47,841 nucleotides of DNA from a virus. Each line of letters opens with the position of its first letter. The first letter of the stretch is position 1. Below the pieces are notes generated by a model. The model was not told the origin of the DNA, did no database searches, and saw only the letters and a program-made list of their open reading frames with translations. The stretch covers positions 1 through 47,841 of the IMG/VR virus record IMGVR_UViG_3300047462_000148; one strand, given 5' to 3'. Shown in pieces: positions 17,714 through 24,219 of the stretch. A program made the position numbers and the translations under genes.

Positions 17714-17741
17714 AAAAAAGGAGGGGTGGCAGTCCCCCTCC
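17714..17741 (-). terminator. Rho-independent terminator after the SSB-like gene
   Basis: In the leftward sense a GGAGGGG/CCCCTCC stem of 7 base pairs with an 8-base loop is followed at once by six T residues. It starts 8 bases after the stop of the SSB-like gene and separates that operon from the ParB-methyltransferase operon. Confidence 0.85.
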
Positions 17742-17748
17742 CGAAGGC

Positions 17749-18216
17749 TTACGCCTTGGCTACAGAATCGACTTCATCGTAGAGTTCGTTTTCGTACTCG
17801 CGATGCTTGATTTTGACGAGGATCGGCATACCCTGGAGCTGACGAATCGAAAACGGCTTGCCGGGTTCGTTAAGACCTAGGGCCTCGCGGTAGCGGCGGA
17901 GCTTGGCGTTTTTGCCAGGACCGTAGTCGATCGTTCGGCCGTCGTCCTTCAGGTCGAGCATGATTGAATCCTGGAGAGTGACCTTGGGCGTGCCGCCGAG
18001 CTTGTCGAGAGTATCCGGATAGGCCGTCAGATCAATTTCGATCTTCAGATCTACCGCAATCCCCGACTTCGTTGGGTCCTTTTTGCCGGTCCAGGATCGG
18101 GTCTGTGGCTCCCCGATGATGCCGACGAACGAGCTACCTGCAGGCAGGGGTGGACGCTTGACAAGGGCTTCAGTGGTGGTTGCATCGAGAAATGCACTGG
18201 GATCAAATTCACTCAT
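17749..18216 (-). CDS. Single-stranded-DNA-binding-like protein, 155 aa
   Basis: The opening MSEFDPSAFLDATTTEALVK and the core with PLPAGSSFVGIIGEPQTR, DLKIEIDLTAYP and GKNAKLRRYREALGLN belong to a widespread phage family found beside Sak4-like or RecA-like ATPases. Short beta strands of OB-fold type fill the central part (residues about 25-105). The gene follows the Sak4-like gene in the same leftward unit, fitting an ssDNA-binding partner for recombination or replication. It is the last gene before a strong terminator. The SSB role is inferred from family and context rather than from a classical SSB signature. Confidence 0.72.
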   Translation of the reverse strand: MSEFDPSAFLDATTTEALVKRPPLPAGSSFVGIIGEPQTRSWTGKKDPTKSGIAVDLKIEIDLTAYPDTLDKLGGTPKVTLQDSIMLDLKDDGRTIDYGPGKNAKLRRYREALGLNEPGKPFSIRQLQGMPILVKIKHREYENELYDEVDSVAKA

Positions 18217-18255
18217 GATTAGAATACCTTTGGTTGAAGTTAGTAAACGGGTTGA

Positions 18256-19140
18256 TTAGATTTTGACTGTTGGTGCTAGTTTGCCTCCTCGGCTTTTCCA
18301 TTTGTTGAAGATTGGGACGAAACTGGGAGTGATGTTGTCAGCGACAGGCAGGTTTCGGGCTTTAAGATCAGCGTTAGGGTGGGCGGTAGACCAAGAGAAC
18401 TTGGTTCCGTCGCGGCTCGCCAGAATAACATCTGAAAACATTGGAGGGAGTTTAGGGGCAAGTTTGACACCCAATGTTGATACGGTGATCTTGACGCCGC
18501 CGAAGACTTGATCAACTTCTCGCTCGACGTGGGCTGTGAGGGCAAAGTGACATTTGCATCCATCGGTGAGCTGCCTTATGAGTTTTTCGATTTGGTCCTG
18601 GGCAATGCCCCAATCAGCTTGGCTCTTAACAGGCTTGCCGCCAACCACAAGAGACAGGGCAATAGGGTTGATACCAGTAAGGGAATCAATAGCAAGACAC
18701 CTATCAGGACCCCAGGAATCAACAGCGCCAAAACGACGGCCTGTCCGATCGTCTGGAAAATCTGCAAGAGCGGTGAGGAGGGTGACGAATTGGTTGTGCT
18801 TGGCACGATTGGTGTCCTGCATTTTGTGCAGGGCCTCTTGGGCTATAGTGTTGATGGTGGTGGCGGTCTGGGCCATGGTCACAAAGGAGTTTTCGGATCG
18901 CTTGAGGAGATGCCAGTGAACGTTAGCTGGTACGTCCATTCCTCGGTCTGTCCAGTAGCCCAGGAGAGTCTCAAGTCCACTTTCAGTGAAGAGAATGAAC
19001 AAGTCAACTCCAGTTTCTGCAAGCGTTGCGAGTGCATGGGTTTTTCCGGTACCAGTTGGTCCTTCAAGTAGGATATTAATTCCTGGCAGGGCTGATCGGT
19101 CAGGTTGGCTATTTGCGGGGGTAGTGAGTTGTGCATTCAT
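18256..19140 (-). CDS. Sak4-like RecA-fold ATPase, 294 aa
   Basis: A clear Walker A, EGPTGTGKTH, lies at residues 26-35. A Walker B-like hydrophobic strand with Asp (RCLAIDSLTG) occurs near residue 150, and a CHFALTAHVERE strand lies near 205. The single RecA-like core without N- or C-terminal RecA extensions fits phage Sak4 single-strand annealing/recombination ATPases. The SSB-like gene follows directly, the usual partnership. AGGA precedes the ATG. It probably supports recombination-dependent replication or repair. An alternative is a general AAA_24 ATPase of unknown role. Confidence 0.82.
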   Translation of the reverse strand: MNAQLTTPANSQPDRSALPGINILLEGPTGTGKTHALATLAETGVDLFILFTESGLETLLGYWTDRGMDVPANVHWHLLKRSENSFVTMAQTATTINTIAQEALHKMQDTNRAKHNQFVTLLTALADFPDDRTGRRFGAVDSWGPDRCLAIDSLTGINPIALSLVVGGKPVKSQADWGIAQDQIEKLIRQLTDGCKCHFALTAHVEREVDQVFGGVKITVSTLGVKLAPKLPPMFSDVILASRDGTKFSWSTAHPNADLKARNLPVADNITPSFVPIFNKWKSRGGKLAPTVKI

Positions 19141-19149
19141 GGGATTCCT

Positions 19150-19719
19150 TTAGGTTGAAGGGAGTTCGTAGTCGGACCAGAGATCAAGGGCCAGGTCGTG
19201 GTTGGTGATTTGGACCTGGAGCTTGCCGGCTTGCTGGGCAAGGTCGGCAAGGATGAATTCGATGGACATTTTAACCATGTCGGGGGCAGGTGATTTGCGC
19301 TTGAGCTTTTTGAGTCGCTTTTGGCCCCGAGTCAGGGCATTGGTGAGTTCGACATGCTTTATGAAAAACTCATCGCGTTTGGCAGTGAGTTTGGATTTGA
19401 CAATCATGTGGAAATTGTGGGCTGGTTCCCAAGGGTTTTCAGGATCAGGAATACCAAGGGCTTCCATCAGGGCTTGAGTGACGAGTTCCCTGGCTACGTC
19501 GGCCGGCGGCTGGAATTTGGTTTCGCCGGTCTGGTCGTATTGGAGGCGTTTCTGAGGATTAGAGAGAACTTCATAAGCCTTGTTGACCTGGACCATTTTC
19601 TCAGCATCGCCGGTGGAACGATCGGGATGCAGGGCCTTAGCCTTGCGTCTAAACGCTCGGCGGATTTCTTCCTGAGGCGTGTCCTTGTGGACACCGAGGG
19701 TTTCGTAGAGACTGGTCAC
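19150..19719 (-). CDS. J-domain (DnaJ-like) co-chaperone, 189 aa
   Basis: Residues about 3-65 are a complete J domain: YETLGVHKDTPQEEIRRAF, the HPD triplet at 31-33 that stimulates DnaK ATPase, and NKAYEVLSNPQKRLQYD. No Gly/Phe region or zinc-finger domain follows. Instead the C-terminal about 120 residues form charged helices (GQKRLKKLKRK) of unknown binding role. It starts with GTG overlapping the previous stop (GTGA). It probably recruits host DnaK to a phage target, perhaps a replication or assembly complex. The Sak4-like gene lies just downstream. Confidence 0.88.
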   Translation of the reverse strand: MTSLYETLGVHKDTPQEEIRRAFRRKAKALHPDRSTGDAEKMVQVNKAYEVLSNPQKRLQYDQTGETKFQPPADVARELVTQALMEALGIPDPENPWEPAHNFHMIVKSKLTAKRDEFFIKHVELTNALTRGQKRLKKLKRKSPAPDMVKMSIEFILADLAQQAGKLQVQITNHDLALDLWSDYELPST

Positions 19720-20075
19720 TTGTAAAACTCCAGATGCAGGGCGAATTCACGGCGGAGAAGAACTTCAGGCATGGCGTTGAGTAGGGCGTAGTTTACACCA
19801 TTGACGGTGGGGTTGTCAAGTAAGCTGCCGCCGACCGGACGCAAGTCTGGATGGAGATGTTCGGGGTGGGCAAGGGTGCAACTGTAGCACATAAATCCAC
19901 GGACTTCTTGGTATTGGCCAGGGGTGAAGTCGGCCCACTTGATACTAGCCCATTGACCAAGGCATACGGGGCAAACCATTACGCCTGGGTAAATAGGATA
20001 GCCGCCGGAATGGGTCTCACACTTGAATGTGAAACTCACCCCGGCGACCAGGACTTGCAGGTCCTTAAGGGCCAT
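19716..20075 (-). CDS. Cys-rich zinc-binding-like protein, 119 aa
   Basis: Two Cys pairs are visible, CPVC near residue 35 and CYSC near residue 62, with a further Cys and His around them (HSGGY, HPEHLHP). This fits a small zinc-ribbon domain. The ATG abuts the preceding stop (TAA read leftward) and the stop overlaps the J-domain start. Family and function are unknown. It may be a DNA- or protein-binding adaptor in the early operon. Confidence 0.75.
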   Translation of the reverse strand: MALKDLQVLVAGVSFTFKCETHSGGYPIYPGVMVCPVCLGQWASIKWADFTPGQYQEVRGFMCYSCTLAHPEHLHPDLRPVGGSLLDNPTVNGVNYALLNAMPEVLLRREFALHLEFYK

Positions 20076-20438
20076 TTAGTTACCTGTTACGACGACAGTG
20101 ACCTGACCAGGGCTTCCTGGGACGGCAAAAGGGATTGCCGCACAAGCAGGGCTTGATTGGGCTGACTCCTGGCCGGCGGCTACGGCGGTGACGGCGAAAC
20201 ACTGGGTGGTGCCAGGTGTTAAGCCAGCGGTGATGACGACAGTCACAGTTGAGAGGCCGCTTTGGACCTTGGTTAGCGATCCAGAGAGACCCTGGTAGAT
20301 ATTGTAAGTCAAGGGGACAGTGATGGCTGAGCCGTCGGTGTTGGTGGTTGGAGCGGTCCACGAGAGCGCTGCCTGTGGGGGGCTGGCCAGAGCCGGGAAG
20401 GCGGCAAGGCAAAGGGTAAGGGGGATTAGTTTACGCAC
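20076..20438 (-). CDS. Secreted fibronectin type III-like protein, 120 aa
   Basis: A GTG start has AGGAG seven bases upstream and overlaps the previous TAG. The first about 19 residues are a signal peptide: basic VRK, hydrophobic LIPLTLCLAAFPAL, then an A-L-A-S type cleavage site. The rest is one Fn3-like domain, with AALSWTAPTTNTDG, YNIYQG and GTTQCFAVTAV, the strand pattern and Trp/Tyr core usual for Fn3. An exported single Fn3 domain in the replication/early operon is unexpected. It could bind the cell surface or periplasm during infection, for example in superinfection exclusion, but that is speculation. Confidence 0.75.
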   Translation of the reverse strand: MRKLIPLTLCLAAFPALASPPQAALSWTAPTTNTDGSAITVPLTYNIYQGLSGSLTKVQSGLSTVTVVITAGLTPGTTQCFAVTAVAAGQESAQSSPACAAIPFAVPGSPGQVTVVVTGN

Positions 20439-20806
20439 TAGAAATCTCCTAAAGAGTTGTTACAAGCTTGTTCGTATTCAGCCCAATCGGTGAGCATTTC
20501 AAAAGCACAGAGCTTTTCGATGGCTGTGGCGATTTGGTGCTGGGTGAAATACGGGGCGGCAGAATTGTCTCCAGGTTCGCCTGGGCGATCCCAGTTAAAA
20601 TCCCACTGATCAATTTCTTCACACGAGACGTTGCTTATGTCGCAGAGTAAAGCTTCGACTAACTCATGAATGGCTATGAGATACATGTGGCGCTTGTCGG
20701 GAAGGTCGGTGACGTTGATGTAAAGGTCGTCGGCGATCCACTGATAGTCACCGACCGTAGCATAACGTTGGTCGGATTGAAGAATTGACTGGATGAAAAT
20801 TTTCAT
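20438..20806 (-). CDS. Conserved phage protein with HELVE motif, 122 aa
   Basis: The helix IAIHELVEALLCD (residues about 44-56) carries His-Glu-x-x-Glu, reminiscent of but not identical to the HExxH zinc-protease motif. The C-terminal half includes PYFTQHQIATAIEKLCAFEM. Short phage proteins with an (A/V)HELxE helix and a following PAAPYxxxH segment are common beside replication genes and usually carry no assigned function. The start overlaps the preceding stop (ATGA). Metal binding is possible, but catalysis is not supported. Confidence 0.75.
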   Translation of the reverse strand: MKIFIQSILQSDQRYATVGDYQWIADDLYINVTDLPDKRHMYLIAIHELVEALLCDISNVSCEEIDQWDFNWDRPGEPGDNSAAPYFTQHQIATAIEKLCAFEMLTDWAEYEQACNNSLGDF

Positions 20807-21084
20807 TTTTGTTCCACTAATATTCGTGCATTTACTATAGCTAAATCAGGTTGTTCTTCATCTAGCCATGTTGGCGGGATGCTTCTTGAAGAGACTACTT
20901 GCTCAACTTCTGCTAGCAAATCACGCAGTGCCTTTTTAAGCTCACTAATTCTCTTGTTCTCAGCTTCCAGCACGGCAACGTCTACCCGGCGTACCCAGAT
21001 ACCGTTTTCTGATTCAAAGCCCATGCTGTCGTAATACTTCATACGGCGTTCGAAGTAAGTTTCGAGCCAAGGTGTTTTATCCAT
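20803..21084 (-). CDS. Small coiled-coil protein, 93 aa
   Basis: The ATG at 21084 is chosen because GGAGG lies eight bases upstream; a longer frame to 21120 lacks this. Residues about 35-65 (VAVLEAENKRISELKKALRDLLAEVEQ) are a strong coiled coil. The first 13 residues, with TPWLETYFERR, repeat the C-terminal sequence of the RecB-like nuclease gene, and the DNA beneath is a 41-bp imperfect direct repeat. The N-terminus may thus derive from duplication of that gene's end. Its function is unknown. Confidence 0.72.
   Translation of the reverse strand: MDKTPWLETYFERRMKYYDSMGFESENGIWVRRVDVAVLEAENKRISELKKALRDLLAEVEQVVSSRSIPPTWLDEEQPDLAIVNARILVEQK
21042..21082. repeat. 41-bp direct repeat, copy A
   Basis: Matches 21762-21802 at 38 of 41 positions (differences at 21052, 21073 and 21078), with the two copies exactly 720 bp apart. 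It encodes TPWLETYFERR near the start of the 93-aa protein. The repeats bracket the Ala-rich gene. Confidence 0.88.
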
Positions 21085-21724
21085 GCTCTGATCCTCCGCT
21101 GTTCGTAGAGCCAACCGCAATCAAGTCGGCGAGCAGCTGGCAGGGATTGATGGCCGCCCACGCCGCCGATCCCGCCGCCCCCATCGCCGCTGCTTTCGCC
21201 GCCTCCGCCGCCCACGCCAACGCCTCCGCCGCCCACGCCGCTGCTTCCGCCGCTTTCTCCGCCGCCGCTGCCGCCGCTGCTTCCGCCGCTTTCTCCGCCG
21301 CCGCTGCCGCCTCCGCCGCTGCCGCCGCCGATCCAGTCTTTTCCTTAAGCATTGTTCGCCACTCAGTGCCGAAACCACGAGCATTGGCTGTCGGCTGCAA
21401 CAGCGGCAGGGCTACCGTCCACATATGGTTTAATAGCACGTTAAGCCGTTCTTTTTCGTGGTCGCGGCCAGTGCCCGCAGCAAGCGGTAGCAGGCGCTTC
21501 CATTCGACACTGTTGCGCATGTCGTCGGGCACCAAGTCTTGCGTGATAATGATCCAACGGCCAATTACTTCAGACATGCACGCCGGTATGTCATCCGTCA
21601 ATTCGCCGGTCAATGCGAGATTGATCGCGGCGATGCTGCATGCGTTTTCTTTGTCACCTAGTCCTCTGGGCAAGTGCATACGGTTCACAAGATCAGCGAT
21701 TTTCTGCATATCTATGGTGTTCAT
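21077..21724 (-). CDS. Protein with Ala-rich low-complexity C-terminal region, 215 aa
   Basis: The start at 21724 shares a base with the nuclease stop (TAATG) and has GAGGAGA upstream; the longer frame to 21760 is not needed. Residues about 1-130 look globular, with helices such as MQKIADLVNRM and CSIAAINLALTGEL. Residues about 132-190 are almost entirely Ala, with Glu, Lys and Trp at regular intervals, forming a predicted long single helix. The matching DNA (about 21155-21325) is imperfect GCC-type triplet repeats. The gene lies between two 41-bp direct repeats, suggesting a gained module. Function unknown. Confidence 0.75.
   Translation of the reverse strand: MNTIDMQKIADLVNRMHLPRGLGDKENACSIAAINLALTGELTDDIPACMSEVIGRWIIITQDLVPDDMRNSVEWKRLLPLAAGTGRDHEKERLNVLLNHMWTVALPLLQPTANARGFGTEWRTMLKEKTGSAAAAAEAAAAAEKAAEAAAAAAAEKAAEAAAWAAEALAWAAEAAKAAAMGAAGSAAWAAINPCQLLADLIAVGSTNSGGSEHG
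21155..21325. repeat. GCC/GCT-rich triplet-repeat tract inside the Ala-rich gene
   Basis: On the plus strand the tract is dominated by CCGCC, GCCGCC and GCTTCCGCC units with scattered variants. It encodes the Ala/Glu/Trp helix leftward. Such tracts change length by slippage, so the repeat number is likely variable between relatives. Confidence 0.75.
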
Positions 21725-22614
21725 TATAACAGTGTCTCCTCGCGAATCAGTGGGTTCCACTTACGGCGTTCAAAGTAAGTTTCGAGCCAAGGCGTTTCAT
21801 CCTCGCTAGAGCAGGACTCGCGAAACTGGCAGCCGCCGTATTCGGCACAGGCGTGGTCCAGGTTGTGGACCCAGACCCCGGTCTCATAGGCCTTCTTGAG
21901 CGCCTCGACCCAGACCAGCATTTCGCTGTACCAACGGTCGATTTGCCAGTCAGGACGGTAGGAGATCGCTTGCTGGGTGTCATATTTGGTCTTGAGAATC
22001 GAGACGCCCCGAACCAGAACTCCGTCGACCTTGATGCCCATCTGGCGGCAGCCCCAGGCGTAGCCGGAGAATTGACTTCGCAGGTCCCACTGGCGAGACC
22101 AGGAAGCGCCGAGCTGAGTGGTGGTCTTTTCATCGGTGATGAACTTGCCGCCGGCGTAATTCAGAATCGCGTCGAGGCGGCCGCAGTATAGGAGAGGGTT
22201 ACCTGTCTCGGGATGGAGGATTGGTAAAGGCTCGGCGAATGAAATTTCAATTGCCCGCTTGCCAGATGCCATGATGACTGGATCGTTTTCGTGATCAAGG
22301 GGGTAGTTGTCAAAATAGAATTCAAAGGCGCCGGCCATGCGTTCAGGGGACTTGGCGGAGTCAGGGGGGCAAGGGAAGTCACCGTAGAATTCCAATAGAG
22401 CCTTGATGCCTTCAGCTACCGAATCTTCGGCCGAGCGGTTCTGGACATAGAAGCATTCGCGTGCGACTTCCATGCCCTTTGCAAAAGCTCCTCCAGCTTT
22501 AAGGTGAACGGAAGGTGATTTGGACTTGTAATGGAGGATGTAGGACTTGCGACAGAGTTCGGGACAGGACTTGAACGAGGCGAGGAGGCTGGCGTCAATG
22601 AGTTCGGGAAACAT
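21724..22614 (-). CDS. PD-(D/E)xK nuclease, RecB/Cas4-like, 296 aa
   Basis: The core motifs are in order: GRLDAIL with Asp148, TDEKTTT with Asp161, Glu162 and Lys163, and QFSGYAWG with Gln181 and Tyr185, the RecB-family Q-x3-Y. One Cys pair near the N-terminus (Cys17, Cys21) and three Cys near residues 255-269 (HACAEYGGCQFRESC) suggest a Cas4/AddB-like iron-sulphur cluster. The enzyme probably trims DNA ends for recombination with the Sak4-like and SSB-like proteins. AAGGA lies nine bases before the ATG. The C-terminal TPWLETYFERR is repeated in the 93-aa protein downstream. Confidence 0.87.
   Translation of the reverse strand: MFPELIDASLLASFKSCPELCRKSYILHYKSKSPSVHLKAGGAFAKGMEVARECFYVQNRSAEDSVAEGIKALLEFYGDFPCPPDSAKSPERMAGAFEFYFDNYPLDHENDPVIMASGKRAIEISFAEPLPILHPETGNPLLYCGRLDAILNYAGGKFITDEKTTTQLGASWSRQWDLRSQFSGYAWGCRQMGIKVDGVLVRGVSILKTKYDTQQAISYRPDWQIDRWYSEMLVWVEALKKAYETGVWVHNLDHACAEYGGCQFRESCSSEDETPWLETYFERRKWNPLIREETLL
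21762..21802. repeat. 41-bp direct repeat, copy B
   Basis: The partner of 21042-21082, it encodes the TPWLETYFERR segment near the end of the RecB-like nuclease. Confidence 0.88.
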
Positions 22615-22632
22615 GGCTGGGGTTCCTTAGGG

Positions 22633-22815
22633 TTAAAGGTCATTGTCTTGGTCGTTGTTCCATTCGGTCCAGGTGGTCATCTGGTAGGTTCCAAAGAAGC
22701 AAACGCCGCAAAGGTCGGTGTTGCCCTGGGGATGACCTACAACGATCACACAGGGCGTGCTGGAGCAAATCCGGCACTCGGCTTGGAAGTCGGGTTGATA
22801 GGTGTCTTGGGACAT
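22633..22815 (-). CDS. Small zinc-binding-like protein, 60 aa
   Basis: Cys pairs at ECRIC (with a further Cys at TPC) and DLCGVC give a four-Cys treble-clef-like or ribbon motif between residues about 14 and 39. The tail is acidic (NNDQDNDL). It sits between the 73-aa gene and the nuclease with short spacers, in operon spacing. Function unknown. Confidence 0.75.
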   Translation of the reverse strand: MSQDTYQPDFQAECRICSSTPCVIVVGHPQGNTDLCGVCFFGTYQMTTWTEWNNDQDNDL

Positions 22816-22818
22816 TGG

Positions 22819-23040
22819 CTAGAAATTTTCAAGATCATCGAGCATCGAGTCGGTAGACTGGGTTGACTTGGCCTTTTTAGTCGAGCGAGCCTCGCGGCTG
22901 GTCGACGCCATGTCAATAGCAGACTTGCGCGAGGAACGCAGGATGACAATGAATTGCTTCATCTCGTCAAGAGTGACGGTGCCGGCGGCTGCTTTGGCCC
23001 TGCAGGTCGAGATGAAGGTTTGTTGTTCAGGAGTTAACAT
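22819..23040 (-). CDS. Small helical protein, 73 aa
   Basis: The sequence MLTPEQQTFISTCRAKAAAG followed by TLDEMKQFIVILRSSRKSA belongs to a recurrent family of short phage replication-region proteins. Two amphipathic helices and a basic Ser/Thr/Lys-rich linker are visible. The start overlaps the upstream gene. I know no proven function for it. Confidence 0.75.
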   Translation of the reverse strand: MLTPEQQTFISTCRAKAAAGTVTLDEMKQFIVILRSSRKSAIDMASTSREARSTKKAKSTQSTDSMLDDLENF

Positions 23041-23221
23041 TGGGAATTACCTCTTTGGAAAAATATTCTTGGATTCGCTCGATGAAGAATTTTTGATAGG
23101 CACCACGAGGGACACAGCCTTCGATATCCGAATAGAGATGAAGGTTCAGCCGCGCGTAGATATCCTCTGGGAGGCTGAGATTGATCTTCTGCTGGCGGAT
23201 AATCGAAGGCTGTCTGGCCAT
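23027..23221 (-). CDS. Ribbon-helix-helix-like small protein, 64 aa
   Basis: The core INLSLPEDIYARLNLHL is a strand followed by a helix typical of ribbon-helix-helix DNA-binding proteins, preceded by a basic N-terminus (MARQPSIIRQQK). The second helix IEGCVPRGAYQKFFIERIQE completes the pattern. It may be a small repressor of the early operon or a DNA-binding accessory factor. It overlaps its downstream neighbour by 14 bases. Confidence 0.72.
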   Translation of the reverse strand: MARQPSIIRQQKINLSLPEDIYARLNLHLYSDIEGCVPRGAYQKFFIERIQEYFSKEVIPNVNS

Positions 23222-23635
23222 TTAGGTAAATTCCTCTTCAGTTTCCAGCTCGTCGAGGAGTTCGTAGAAACGCTGGGTGATGGCCCGGATTTCTTCGTCG
23301 GAGTCAGGCGGCAAAGGAGCCGCCCGCATTGGATGCAGCCACCATTCGCCGTAGACCAGTTCCTCAGTCTCTGCTTGTGTCCCAATAGGCGCGGGCATCA
23401 AACGTCTGGTCGTAGGCTGGCTCTTGTGGAAGTATTCTCTGAAGATTCCCACCGGGCCTTCCGTTATGTGGGTGATTAGAATGGCTTTGGCTGGTTTCCA
23501 GTTGAGTGGATTCGAGTACGTGGTTTCCGAGGGCTTGGTTGGGGGCTTGAGTTTGAGGGAACGCTTGCGTTCCTGTTCGTATTGCTCCCGGCGAATGTCC
23601 TTGAAGAGAATGTCCAGGGGGTTGGTCATTGGCAT
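23222..23635 (-). CDS. Unknown conserved-looking protein, 137 aa
   Basis: The ATG is preceded by GGAG at seven bases. The N-terminal helix is charged (KDIRREQYEQERKRS). The middle has GPVGIFREYFHKSQP and ELVYGEWWLHP, which resemble short regions of other phage early proteins. The C-terminus is an acidic helix (FYELLDELETEEEFT). It directly abuts the 64-aa gene. No function assigned. Confidence 0.72.
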   Translation of the reverse strand: MPMTNPLDILFKDIRREQYEQERKRSLKLKPPTKPSETTYSNPLNWKPAKAILITHITEGPVGIFREYFHKSQPTTRRLMPAPIGTQAETEELVYGEWWLHPMRAAPLPPDSDEEIRAITQRFYELLDELETEEEFT

Positions 23636-23762
23636 TTTGAGTCTCCGATTTAGTAAGGTCGTTCATTAATTTGAGCTGTTTTGCGAGTTCCTGATCAGTT
23701 GCCTCGCGCAAGTGGTACGGGGGGCTACCAGGTGCGCGAGGCGAACTGAATGGGGAAGTCAA
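23364..23762 (-). CDS. Possible TTG-started overlapping ORF, 132 aa (only the first about 45 residues protein-like)
   Basis: A TTG overlaps the upstream stop as TTGA, with GGGGAG eight bases ahead. The first about 45 codons (HLREATDQELAKQLKLMNDL) read like a real helix, then the frame runs under the 137-aa gene and looks like shadow sequence. Either a short overlapping protein is made, or the segment is a remnant N-terminus of the 137-aa gene lost by frameshift. Weak call. Confidence 0.3.
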   Translation of the reverse strand: MTSPFSSPRAPGSPPYHLREATDQELAKQLKLMNDLTKSETQNANDQPPGHSLQGHSPGAIRTGTQAFPQTQAPNQALGNHVLESTQLETSQSHSNHPHNGRPGGNLQRILPQEPAYDQTFDARAYWDTSRD

Positions 23763-23968
23763 CCTTCAGTCTCCCCTTCGTCTTCCTCGTCTTCGTCGTC
23801 CTCGACGGTGGCTTGCTCATCATCATATTCATACTGAGCAGTTTCAGCCAGATTTTCCAGATCTTCAAGGTGCGACTCGAATTCTGTATCATCGAGATGG
23901 TCATACATCTCAGCGTTGATTTTGCCCTGCAAGGCGGCTAAACGGGTTTTGATTTGGTTAAGGGTCAT
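23759..23968 (-). CDS. Small acidic protein, 69 aa
   Basis: AGGAG lies seven bases before the ATG. An N-terminal helix (MTLNQIKTRLAALQGKINAE) is followed by an increasingly acidic tail in which nearly all of the last 22 residues are Asp or Glu. Such tails can mimic DNA or bind basic proteins. It is the first gene after the leftward promoter near 24007-24036. Confidence 0.75.
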   Translation of the reverse strand: MTLNQIKTRLAALQGKINAEMYDHLDDTEFESHLEDLENLAETAQYEYDDEQATVEDDEDEEDEGETEG

Positions 23969-23993
23969 TAGGAGTCTCCTGGGTAGATGTTAC

Positions 23994-24033
23994 ATTCAAC
24001 GCGCCCATAATACACCGATTCAATGCGCCCCAT
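23994..24033 (-). promoter_or_regulatory. Dyad element copy 2, overlapping a leftward promoter
   Basis: Read leftward it is ATGGGGCGCATTGAAT, ten bases, then GGGCGCGTTGAAT. The last 13-mer is identical to one at 45741-45753 on the plus strand. It covers the spacer and -10 of the promoter at 24007-24036, so binding here would affect the 23968-to-17749 genes. Confidence 0.6.
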
Positions 24034-24036
24034 CAA
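24007..24036 (-). promoter_or_regulatory. Leftward sigma70-like promoter P24
   Basis: TTGATG and TATTAT are separated by 18 bases, about 40 bases before the 69-aa gene. The block AATGCTTTGTTGA covers and precedes the -35, as at three other leftward sites (25087-25124, 28695-28733, 30216-30255). Confidence 0.62.
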
Positions 24037-24043
24037 CAAAGCA

Positions 24044-24060
24044 TTGGGCGATGCGCCCAA
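24044..24060. repeat. GC-rich palindrome next to P24
   Basis: TTGGGC and GCCCAA form 6-base arms around GATGC. It occupies the same place relative to the promoter block as the AT-rich palindrome at 30255-30269. Confidence 0.55.
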
Positions 24061-24087
24061 AGACTTGGGAGGTTGGAAACGAGACTG

Positions 24088-24115
24088 TGTAGCCCCCGAC
24101 TCTCCGAGTCAGCTG
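24088..24115. repeat. Structured 28-nt element, copy 1
   Basis: It begins TGTAGCCCCCGA and contains GACTC/GAGTC around a TCC loop. Copy 2 at 27848-27875 has GATCC/GGATC: two base pairs differ and both changes keep pairing. The region 23969-24219 holds this, P24 and a terminator, and no gene. Confidence 0.6.
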
Positions 24116-24123
24116 GAAAAGAA

Positions 24124-24156
24124 AAGGGCCAGTAGGGGATTAATCTACTGGCCCTT
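24124..24156 (-). terminator. Rho-independent terminator ending the helicase operon
   Basis: A perfect 12-base-pair stem (AAGGGCCAGTAG with its complement, 9-base loop) is followed in the leftward sense by TTTTCTTTTCC. It lies 60-100 bases after the stop of the 59-aa gene and before P24. Confidence 0.82.
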
Positions 24157-24219
24157 GATTCCCGCAGGAGTCGGAGACTCACTTCCTCCCCCACTCGCCC
24201 CGCAGGGCTATGCCACGGC

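Noticed and set aside
20438-20806. HELVE protein as a zinc metalloprotease
   Set aside because: The motif is HExxE, not HExxH, and no third ligand or catalytic context is visible.
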